From assembly GCA_016490735.1 (NCBI GenBank), contig JAEMWC010000024.1:756001-820000 (forward strand): DNA of 64,000 nucleotides. Reading direction: 5' to 3'. Numbering within the stretch: the first letter of the stretch is position 1; the number at the start of each line of letters is the position of its first letter. The position numbers and the translations under genes are program-made. The notes beneath the pieces were generated by a model that did no database searches, was not told where the DNA came from, and saw nothing but the letters and a program-made list of their open reading frames with translations. Of this stretch, positions 55,801 through 64,000 are shown piece after piece. The DNA is from Pachyseris speciosa. Lineage: Eukaryota > Cnidaria > Anthozoa > Scleractinia > Pachyseridae.

Positions 55801-58800
55801 AATAAACGCTGAATACGTCAAAATATGCTCGGGATGAAATGCATGAAACGAACTTATCCAAAATGAACTGCGAAAAGAAATACGCACCAATGCTGTGTAT
55901 TCTGGAACTTTAAGGTCACGTGGCTGTCTTGGGTCCAGTCCCTCGTCATATCCTGCCATAACCTATCGAACAATTGGTGTTGATATTATAAAGAACAATG
56001 ACGGAATTTCTTTGTTGTGAATGGCTCACACTAGATTGAAAAACACTCGTAGTTTTTGCGTTCGTCTGTCGTACGAATGCGCGCTACCTTCGAACAAAGT
56101 CTGGAGCGAGTGTGTAAACGTACGCAGAGTGGGACTGGAGAGAGATGCAAAAATCTACGCGTCGAGCAATTCAAGAAAAGAAACCGACTGTATTGCAGTC
56201 TAGACTCGTATTGAGGATAATTATGTTCCGACGGAACTTGAGATGTTATTAGATCCACTTTAAAAAATTACAAGGAATAGATAATTTGACGAAGTGCTCA
56301 GTGATCACACAAGTTCTGTTTCATACTTCATTTATCAAGTACTAAACTTGTTATTTTCCACATCTGCCAAGCGATGAACTTTACAACGTACAAAACGGTC
56401 TCAATAACAGTAACTTATGGTCCCACGTCTCACCTCCAGCATCAAAGCTGTATCATAAACGGTCCTTGTCATCGGCCCTGTATGATCCAAAGTCAACTCT
56501 ATCGGCATGATGCCCGTATATGGAACTAGTCCGTACGTTGGTTTCAATCCCACAATGCCGCACGCGGCAGATGGAATCCTAATGGAACCTCCTTGGTCAC
56601 CACCAGTTGCCATGTCAACGTATCCCCCAGCCACCTTAACACCGAGTACAGAAATATCATACGTCATTCGCTTGTTTGGCTAATTCATAGACCTTTTTCA
56701 TAATGGCGGACGATTTTAATTATTCTTTTGTATATGTGTTAATTAGCCCTACTAACCTCACTTTAGCACATGCTGACGAGGCTAGTAGGGCTTATTATCA
56801 TAAGAATAAAAGAATAATTTGTCGAGCGCCATTATGAAAAGGGTCTATTGCAAAGTAAAGCAAGCCAGCTGTCTGGCCCTGATCCCATAAAAAAAAAAAA
56901 AAGAAAGCGATTCATTATGTGGTGGATTGAAAAATTAAAACATGTACCTTTTATTTGTACGTGTGTTTTTTGTTTGTTTGTTTGTTTTTGCGTTTGCCTG
57001 TCTGGATGAAATGACCACGACATCAACAGGAAAAAGTAAAGAGATATATGTCTAAAATAGTCTTAAGGTAAATACGCGGTGATCTGTAATAGATGAGCAT
57101 TCTCCGACTCCATTAAACAAGTAACGTGACCATCAACTGTCTAAAAAGAGGAAATCTTGTTCTTTTTTCAGTACCTGTGACATGATTCATCCATTATTGC
57201 AAAAATACCAACAAATTTTAAAGGCCAAGTTTGCCTGCCTTTTTTTGAATTCTAGCCCCACGACAAATAAGGGACCCTTTCCATCTGACCAAAAATTCCG
57301 GGTGAGGAATCAAACGGAACGCAAATTTTCCGGAAAAAATCGGAAATTTGGGTAAACCTCACGAGGTTGTCCTTAAGTTCCGGAAAATCTGAACAACCAG
57401 AAAGTACGGTTCCATTCCACCATTCATGCTCGCGTCCAGTTTCTCAGGCCTTGTGCATTGAATCGAGGGTATTCTTGGTTTTCAGTCACGCAAGTTAAAA
57501 AATAATATCATCAAACATTCAATATTGTAGAAGAGTAATAGCTGTAAACAAAATCCCAAAGTCTTAGGGCTGCGTCGTGATATCCCGCAATCGAGATATT
57601 CGGCAAAATGTACTACTCACGATTATAGACATTAGTATGGAAACGCCATGATGGTGTCCCTCTAAGGGACACGAATATGGCGGCCGAAAACGAGTGAAAA
57701 CATGTGGAATTCACTTTCGCTATCTCAAAGGCTTTCTTCTCTCTTTTGAGTTTGCAAACATTCACATGGACACATGTTGGCTTTTCAGACCTCAAAGAAA
57801 CACGCTGAATCGATGTTTTCATGTACTTGACATGCTTGTGAGCAGACATCTATATGTCACGCACTGTGAAAAAATCTAAAATTCAAACTGCTCTTTTTTT
57901 TCAAAACAAAGCTCGCTTACTAAAATGTCTTTTACCTGATGAATCTAAAAATGCAAAAGTCTGTTTACTTTTGAATTTTAGTTTTTTATGACGTCACGTG
58001 AAAACAAAGAATACTTGATGGTTTCTCAGTATCAGTGGTCGGGCTGTTGTTTATCGCCTGAAAGTCTCTCTTTGACCGTCAGATGTCAACCTCCTTCCCA
58101 GGGCTTTTCCCCCACTTGGGAAAATGAGCCCTGGTAACCAGCTTGATCAGATGTATTGGCTTGACAGATCAATAGGGCGATCAATAGCCCCCTGCCTTAC
58201 TCGTTGGGCAACACGGTTCGCACGGTTTTGGCGCCAAACTCGTGAAAGTGAATAGCCTGGGTTGGACGCATGAAATTTCAGCATTTCAAACTGGAATTTT
58301 TGGTTGAATGGTAAGCACCCAAGGTCAGTAGGAAAGCATGATTCTCTCACCAAAGCACCAGATCCAGAAGAGGATCCTCCAGCCATTCTTGTTGTGTTGT
58401 GTGGATTCAACACAGGTCCTGTAGCAGCAGTAAAGCTTCCTCCGCTAACGCACAAATTCTCACAAACTGCTTTGCCCACAATGTTCCCACCAGCGTCCAA
58501 TATCCGGGAAACGACAGTGGCGTCAACATCCGGAACAAACCCGTCCAGCGTGAGGGAGCCATTCATCATTGGTACCCCTGCTACACACGTGTTGTCTTTG
58601 ATGGCCACTGTTTTACCCTGAAGTTTACCCCTTGATGCTCCTTTGATGTCACAGCGCCAGTACCTGTTAAACAATTCCGGCTATAAAATTCCTTAATTAG
58701 CATTAACCATGTCCCTCCCTCAACACAATATGGAGCTTACGCAACTACGACGGCGACGGCAACGAAAACGCCACACAACAATGGGCTTAAAATGAGCAAT

Positions 58801-59810
58801 AACAATAGCACTGCACGTGCGTTTTACATTTTGGTACATTTCTTTGCTGTCATCTGTAAAACGACAACGTGAAATCACTAAATTATCGGTTTTCACTAGA
58901 ACGTGACCACATAACAGCAATTTTTTTCTTTCTTTTTCTTTACTTTAACACCGTTCACAGTAATTCAGACCCTGGACAGTTTGCCAGCATTTCTTAAGTT
59001 AAACAAGTTGGAATAATCGCGAAAGCGTTACAAAAACAAGAAGTTTCATTTTCAAATGACGTTTTCGTTGCCGTCGTCGTTGCGTAAGCTCCCTAATGAA
59101 GTTATTACGACGTTTTAATCCACTACAGGATCCTTCATCGTACTTCGTTATGTGGGGTGATCTCCGCCAAAATTATGTTTCAAATTGTGTTATGCAGAAT
59201 CTCCAATGTTTCTTTCTGGCAATCAAATTCTTTTCTGAAGAGTTGGAACAGAAATTGAGACACCACCAAAGAAATTGAAGCAACAGAACAGAAATTGGAT
59301 CGGTTGTTAATTGTTTCGTAATTTCTGTTCTGTTCTACATCTATATTTATTAATCAACAACGCTTTCGCATCAAGTCGATATAAATAAAAAATAAATAAA
59401 TAAATAAATAAAATAATAATAATAATTTAAAAAAACACTTATAAATTAAGTACAGTAATATATTACAATTTCAAATGATAAAATTATTTTATTTCTGTTG
59501 CTCCAATTTCTGTTTTAGTGTCTTTATTTCACTTCTCATGTCTTAATTTCTGTTCTGTTGCTTCAGTTTCTTTTGTGGTGTCTCAGTTTCTGTTCCAACT
59601 CTTTAGAAAAGAATTTGATTGCCAGTAAGAAAAATTGGAGATTCTGCATAACACAATTTGAAACATAATTTTGGCGGAAATCACCCCTCATACTTCGTCG
59701 TATTAAGATCTGCTCGCTCACCGCTTTTGATCCGAACCCAGCAACAACTTTCTACGAAAACCATAGAAAGCAGCCGTGAACAATATTCAAGTTTACTTAT
59801 CTCTTTGATT

Positions 59811-59877
<67 letters not shown>

Positions 59878-61774
59878 TCTGTATACGAAGGAAACCCTAA
59901 CCCTGTACACCCCAAATAGTCATATTTTAATTGGATAAATGTTTGAAAGAAAATTTGGAATTTAATTAATTGAAATAAGCCTGTATCCGTAATTGGATCC
60001 TCCTTTGTCATCCGCTAAGTTGACTTCGGTCGTGTATCAGTAATTGATCCTTAGTTGGGTTTCAAATGGAGTTATAGGCTTCCCCTGCCTTGCCACCTTG
60101 AAAGTAAAATTTCCCGGTATACCACGTCTTCGATCACGTTAACCACATCTTCGATTGCCGTGTTGCCAGCATGGTTGTCCTGATGGTGTAGTAGTCATCA
60201 CACCCGACTAGTATACGGGGGGACGTGGGTTCAAATCCCGCTCAGGGCAAATTTTCTTTCAAACATTACTGGAAAATACGACTTTGCCAATATTTCGTCT
60301 TTATTAAAAGACTTCATCAGGGCAACTGATGTGAAAGCGGTTAAAACCGTTATAAGATATACGCTAGCTGATGTGAGACGCTAATACGAGACTTACAGCT
60401 GCTCGCGCGCGTTACATATAAGTGAAGCAATGAGAGCAATATTAAAATAAATCCCTTCGAGGATTCCTACTACAGAAAAAATCATCACTATTAAGACCCA
60501 GTGGATAAATACATCAAAGACGGTATGCCCACTGGGCCTCCCTATCCCTAAGATATTCCTCACTTGAACACTTGTCTATTAACTGTATTCTAACATCACT
60601 CAAACCATGATGGTCTGCCTGATTGAAATGCCTGTATATAACATCGTCTTTAAGTTTATTCTCAGAGGATAGTCCTCTGTGCGCATTAATCCTAGACTTG
60701 TGGTTATTAAATCTAGTCCTAAATTTGTTAATAGTAGATCCCACATATTGCATTTGACACATAGCACAAGACAATAGGTAGACTACGTGGTCTGAATTAC
60801 AATCCAGCTTAAAATTAATCACAAAATCTCTCCCAGTAACTCTACTTTTGAAACAAATGCCCTCATCCAAGAAATCACAAACCCTGCATCGTCTATCCCC
60901 ACATCTACCACAACCCTTAACACTAACTGGTGTCTTAAGTTCGGAATGTACCAGAATGTCCTTAAGGCATTTAGGCCGCCGGAAGGCCACCATGGGCACC
61001 TGTTCTAAGGCCAGCTGGCAACGCCTAGAAGATTGCAAAACAGGATGAAGCCTATGTAATATTTTAGAAATACAAGGGAGTGCCGGATGAAATGTGACCA
61101 CAAAAGGAATACGTTTATTACAAGCAGGCTGCTTATCCCTAAGGGTTTGTTCCCTGGGAATCCTACGTGCTCGATCTATTTGCCCCTCCACATGCTCCCT
61201 GTTATAACCCCTTTTAACCAAGTAACTGCACAATTCCTCAGCCCGTTTATCAAAGACGTGGTATCCCGGGAAATTTTACTTTCAAGATGGCAAGGCAGGG
61301 GAAGCCTATAACTCCATTTGAAGCCCAACTAAGGATCAATTACTGATACACGACCGAAGTCAACTTAGCGGATGACAAAGGAGGATCCAATTATGGATAC
61401 AGGCTTATTTCAATTAATTAAATTCTGTATACGAAGGAAACCCTAACCCTGTACACCCCAAATAATCACATTTTAATTGGATAAATGTTTAGTTTGTGCT
61501 TCAAATGGAGTTATAGGTTTCCCCTGCCTTGCCACCTTGAAAGTAAAATTTCCCAGGATAGCACGTCTTTGATAAACGGGCGATCACGTTAACCACATCT
61601 TCGATTGCCGTGTTAACAGCATGGTTGTCCTGATGGTGTAGTGGTCATCACACCCGACTAGTATACGGGGGATGTGGGTTCAAATCCCGCTCAGGGCAAA
61701 TTTTCTTTCAAACATTTATCCAATTAAAATATGATTATTTGGGGTGTACAGGGTTAGGGTTTCCTTCGTATACA

Positions 61775-61854
<80 letters not shown>

Positions 61855-62218
61855 ATATGTATATATATATATATCACCAAGCATTGCAAGGGTTTTCCTC
61901 AGGTGATGGCCTGTAGCCCGGTGTCCGTGGATATTTAACTGGAAGCTTGGGGTCTGGTAACTCGTACAATTGCTGATAGGTATCGCCTAGGGTCTTGGCA
62001 ATAGCCTCTGTGCATAAAACAGAATCAAAGTTTTTTATTACAGTGAGGAAAATAATTGAATTCCTTGAAAATTCACCTTCTTCGATTTATTGAAACATGA
62101 ATCTCACCTCTGTAGGTTACCAGTTCGCTCTCTTCTATATCTAGTCCCAAGCCACGGGCAATCTCAGATAGACGCTGAAAGCTTGGTACACGGACAGCAG
62201 GCTCCTTGTATAAGTCTC
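52824..62218 (-). CDS. Amidase-signature family hydrolase (5' end not found)
   Basis: Exons in transcript order: 62108-62218, 61878-62007, 58351-58663, 56434-56634, 55888-55962, 55268-55433, 54613-54675, 53507-53794, 52824-53020. They join in frame for 514 residues; at least one 5' exon with the ATG is missing. The Ser-Ser-Lys triad of the family is visible: Lys in KTVAIKDN, the middle Ser in [11 protein letters not shown], the nucleophile Ser in [28 protein letters not shown] precedes the domain. The C-terminus has [14 protein letters not shown] and [15 protein letters not shown]. Such enzymes cleave amide bonds; the substrate cannot be told from sequence, and GatA (which lacks the N-terminal [13 protein letters not shown] region) is less likely. 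A 3.2-kb intron between exons 61878-62007 and 58351-58663 carries a Penelope-like element. Confidence 0.9.
53103..53166 (+). repeat. Degenerate tRNA-like SINE head
   Basis: GTCCCAGTGGTTAGGACACT resembles a tRNA D arm/A box; GCCAGTTCAAACCT resembles a B box. Too degraded to be a tRNA. In the last amidase intron. Confidence 0.4.
53795..54612. other. Amidase intron; repeats only
   Basis: Includes a short TTCTG repeat (54540-54560). No gene seen. Confidence 0.5.
57575..58010 (+). repeat. Dispersed repeat family, copy 3
   Basis: Shares the same order of motifs as 49390-49860, ending in GACGTCACGTG. In an amidase intron. Confidence 0.6.
58732..59092. repeat. 361-bp MITE with long inverted ends
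   Basis: GGAGCTTACGCAAC and a following GACGGCGACGGCAACGAAAACG run are inverted at 59055-59092. Arms of about 38 bp. In the amidase intron upstream of exon 3. Confidence 0.8.
59148..59692. repeat. Foldback element with about 145-bp arms
   Basis: 59148-59290 (GGGGTGATCTCCGCCAAAA... to ...CAACAGAACAGAAATT) is the inverted copy of 59540-59692. The spacer is A/T rich and includes an AAATA run. Arms are diverged by a few per cent. Non-coding. Confidence 0.8.
59813..59874. repeat. (TA)n tract, left side of Penelope-like element
   Basis: About 30 TA units ending at ATTCTGTATACG. Confidence 0.95.
60177..60249 (+). repeat. tRNA-like sequence in the Penelope flank, copy 1
   Basis: 73 bases with pairing acceptor ends (GTCCTGA...TCAGGGC), A box TGGTGTAGTAG, B box GGTTCAAATCC. 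The anticodon loop CTAGTAT would read AGT (Thr). It lies inside a repeated block, so it is more likely a repeat-borne pol III unit than a host tRNA gene. Confidence 0.6.
60514..61233 (-). CDS. Penelope-like polymerase C-terminus with GIY-YIG endonuclease
   Basis: 239 residues open to TGA at 60514-60516, starting near the end of the reverse transcriptase region (first ATG is not the true start). A Cys-rich linker ([12 protein letters not shown]) and a GIY-YIG nuclease domain follow: [19 protein letters not shown] for the YLL...YVG pair, then [12 protein letters not shown], with the arginine and a downstream glutamate region. This is the defining endonuclease of Penelope-like elements, which nicks the target for reverse transcription. 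It is 5' truncated, so inactive by itself. Confidence 0.85.
   Translation of the reverse strand: MCSYLVKRGYNREHVEGQIDRARRIPREQTLRDKQPACNKRIPFVVTFHPALPCISKILHRLHPVLQSSRRCQLALEQVPMVAFRRPKCLKDILVHSELKTPVSVKGCGRCGDRRCRVCDFLDEGICFKSRVTGRDFVINFKLDCNSDHVVYLLSCAMCQMQYVGSTINKFRTRFNNHKSRINAHRGLSSENKLKDDVIYRHFNQADHHGLSDVRIQLIDKCSSEEYLRDREAQWAYRL
61627..61698 (+). repeat. tRNA-like sequence in the Penelope flank, copy 2
   Basis: Same as 60177-60249, with a better A box (TGGTGTAGTGG) and one base shorter. B box GGTTCAAATCC intact. Confidence 0.6.
61777..61874. repeat. (TA)n tract, right side of Penelope-like element
   Basis: About 33 TA units, then TATG/TATA variants to 61874. It reaches within 3 bp of the amidase splice donor (GT at 61876-61877 on the minus strand). 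Confidence 0.95.
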
Positions 62219-62574
62219 CTGTGGAGGGGAGGGAGAGGAGCATTACAAAGTCCTCTTTATAATCAGTTATGAACATTTGTCTACGAACTCAGTGAAGCTT
62301 GGATTGCATTATAATGAGTACAGTTATTCAAGCGTGGAAATTTTACCTCAGTTGAGCCTGAAGAAAAATTTTCAGGTTTTTATCTGATATCAGGAAGACA
62401 GTGTTCTGTTTGTTGTTCATGCCATTACTGCACTTGCATCACCTCCGAGATTCTGCTTTGTTTCAGATGTCAAAATGATTTCAACCTTGGTCAAAATCAG
62501 GAGACTCCTTTATCTTCTAACCCTAATGATAGCGCAAACAAACCTTGACAAAACAAAACTAATGAAGAAGAGAG

Positions 62575-62810
62575 TTACGAACTTGTACGGGAATTGAACC
62601 CATGACCTCTGCGATGGTGCAATGTTCTATCAACTGAGCTAACAAGCCAACTGGGAGCTGGTCATTTTGTTAGTTCGTAATAAGCCCGTGAGCGATGAAT
62701 AAATGAAAATCATATATTTGAACCGTGGATGAATTAAAGAATGAAGATGATCGATCATCTTTATATTAATCCGCAGTTCAGATATATGATATTCATATAT
62801 TCACGGTCAA
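62575..62810 (-). repeat. tRNA-derived SINE
   Basis: The minus-strand head (about 62655-62578) reads TTAGCTCAGTTGATAGAAC (A box) ... GGGTTCAATTCCC (B box), with a poor anticodon stem. The body to 62810 includes the self-complementary GATGATCGATCATC. Confidence 0.65.
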
Positions 62811-62819
62811 AACAAAACT

Positions 62820-63424
62820 TGTGGCTGCGTTTCGAGCAGACCGGCCCGGCCTAATCACAAGTGGTTTACCGCAACGTGGACTGGATGAGCTTATTTATAC
62901 ATCGAGTGTCTGGGTTTTCGATAAGAATTTGATTATTCAATTAAGACTACCTTCATCAGACAACTTTGGATTAGCAATTTATGTACTCTTGAAGTATCAT
63001 ACCTTTCTCGGTGTTTTTCGCCATGCTTTAAACACAACCAACCGGGGAAATCAGGAGCGACGTGAAGATTTGCGTGACGTACCGATAAGTCACGCACAGG
63101 CATATTTTCTACAGACAACGATTGCGTTATGTCTGAAATTGATTTTCTTTCACTTGGCGGGTGATCTGTCGTTGCTGTTTGCCTGTTGGGTGGTGGTCGA
63201 ACTTACATTTATCATTTCATTTCTTCAGTGTTATTCATTTCAACGGAATCGTGTGAGCGCTATGGCTGAGAACGTTGAACAGGGTAAATGAATATTTCTT
63301 TGCCGTGCGCATAAGATATGTGTGTCGCAAGCTGAGTGCCAAACTGTACCACACTGTGTTTGCATAGTTCGGTATATATATATACATATATATATATATA
63401 TACATACATACATACATACATACA

Positions 63425-63460
<36 letters not shown>

Positions 63461-64000
63461 TCTAGCCGACCTTTTCAAAACCAGGCTCATGAAAATTTGA
63501 GGGGTTTTAGAACTTTCTTTATCAATACCTCGGTTTATCAAAAGGGAGACTTGCATTTAGGCCCGTTATGAGCCTACAGTCTCTGTCAAAGGGAAGACGA
63601 AGAGTACATGTTATTTGTCTTGCAATTAGACATGAAATTGACGTGACCTCTGACATGAGAATTTTGGTGCGTTAGTCGGCCAAATCTCTCTAGAATACGC
63701 TCTTTCTGACGGCAAAGTTAGCTTTGGAATTAGTGGCATCGATTTAGCCGAAGTCTAGCAGCGTTTTCAACCGAGCGTTCGTGATTACTACGAAGAATCA
63801 CAGCTAATTATTGTCGAATTTTATTTGTGTAAATTATCGCTCGATTTTGTGATCACTTCTGACACCGGAAACCAGTCATTATGACACTTTCAGACTATCA
63901 AATCACTGGCTCAGATCACTAGCTTAAGATCGAAGTTGCGAGGGCGGAAACTAGTCAAAAAAATGTTCAAACTTACGCTTTTTGCAGACAAATTCCCAGC
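62820..64000. other. Intergenic, possible first exon of a plus-strand gene
   Basis: ATGGCTGAGAACGTTGAACAG at 63262 followed by GTAAATG could be a short first exon of a gene leaving the window. It stands alone, so I do not call it. The longer frame around it (62821-63291) begins at GTG. 63375-63462 is a TATA/TACA microsatellite. No other gene is seen to 64000; the missing 5' exon of the amidase should be here or beyond. Confidence 0.3.
63375..63462. repeat. (TA)n(TACA)n microsatellite
   Basis: TATATA runs flanking about 14 TACA units. Confidence 0.95.

Larger units (their letters stand above)
59875..61776 (-). mobile_element. Penelope-like retroelement with complex inverted/direct flanks
   Basis: The GIY-YIG-bearing frame (60514-61233) is flanked by related blocks: 59875-60266 on the left, and on the right 61240-61435 (inverted), 61436-61720 (direct) and 61720-61776 (inverted end ATACAGAAT). 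Such pseudo-LTR arrangements with a partial inverted copy are typical of Penelope elements. Near 60296-60330, TTTCGTCTTTATTAAAAGAC...CATCAGGG is also typical. Most of the reverse transcriptase is absent (5' truncated). It lies in the amidase intron, between two (TA)n tracts. Confidence 0.75.

Noticed and set aside
60177..60249. Host tRNA-Thr gene
   Set aside because: The same unit recurs inside repeated retroelement flanks and its anticodon stem has a mismatch.
62821..63291. 156-codon frame before the TACA microsatellite
   Set aside because: It begins at GTG and reads through a likely promoter/leader; only the ATG at 63262 might be real, as a first exon.

Overview
The window is eukaryotic nuclear DNA. 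It has low coding density, GT-AG introns, host genes split into short exons, and many small transposons. The recognisable host genes and the style of the repeats (TTAA-flanked MITEs, tRNA-derived SINEs, Harbinger, Penelope) suggest a cnidarian, probably a hexacoral such as a stony coral. That placement is inference; no marker gene fixes the species.

Layout, left to right. (1) 1-900: a decayed RecQ-like helicase fragment. (2) 2.2-8.6 kb and 21.85-26 kb: two copies of a small secreted LamG/concanavalin A-like gene with duplicated 5' flanks. Copy A has a one-base frameshift; copy B is intact (239 aa, three coding exons). (3) 8569-21846: a 13,278-bp, nearly perfect palindrome between the two copies. 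It starts AGTAGTGTATTAGGGACC, ends with the reverse complement, and is flanked by a 6-bp direct repeat CACCAG. It therefore behaves as one inserted mobile element whose terminal inverted repeats are almost its whole length (about 6.5 kb each). Each arm carries small unrecognised genes, a 5'-truncated LINE with its own target duplication, and a 447-bp MITE. One small intronless gene has a TATA box and a histone-type 3' stem-loop with a purine-rich downstream element; a second element gene near the centre ends in a related, partly decayed stem-loop. This is the most unusual thing in the window. (4) 26-30.8 kb: mostly repeats and one possible small membrane protein. (5) 30.9-36.8 kb, minus: EAF, the ELL-associated transcription elongation factor, 8 exons, 260 aa. 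(6) 36979-44076: an apparently complete PIF/Harbinger transposon with a DDE transposase and a Myb/SANT-like partner. (7) 44.3-51.1 kb, plus: GTDC1/QTMAN, the tRNA-queuosine mannosyltransferase, 9 exons, about 410 aa. EAF and GTDC1 are head to head; without the Harbinger element their start codons would be only about 0.5 kb apart. (8) 52.8-62.2 kb, minus: an amidase-signature enzyme (9 exons seen, 5' end missing). One intron holds a Penelope-like retroelement inserted in a (TA)n tract. (9) 62.2-64 kb: a SINE, a (TACA)n tract and no secure gene.

The host genes cover transcription elongation, tRNA modification, amide hydrolysis and an extracellular lectin-like protein. They show no sign of working together. 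The linking theme is transposon insertion at sensitive places: a shared promoter, the edge of a splice donor, and between tandem gene copies.

Exon boundaries were read by hand. For EAF, GTDC1, the amidase, LamG copy B and both Harbinger genes the exons join in frame with whole-codon totals, which is strong internal support. All family assignments are from recognition, without searches.
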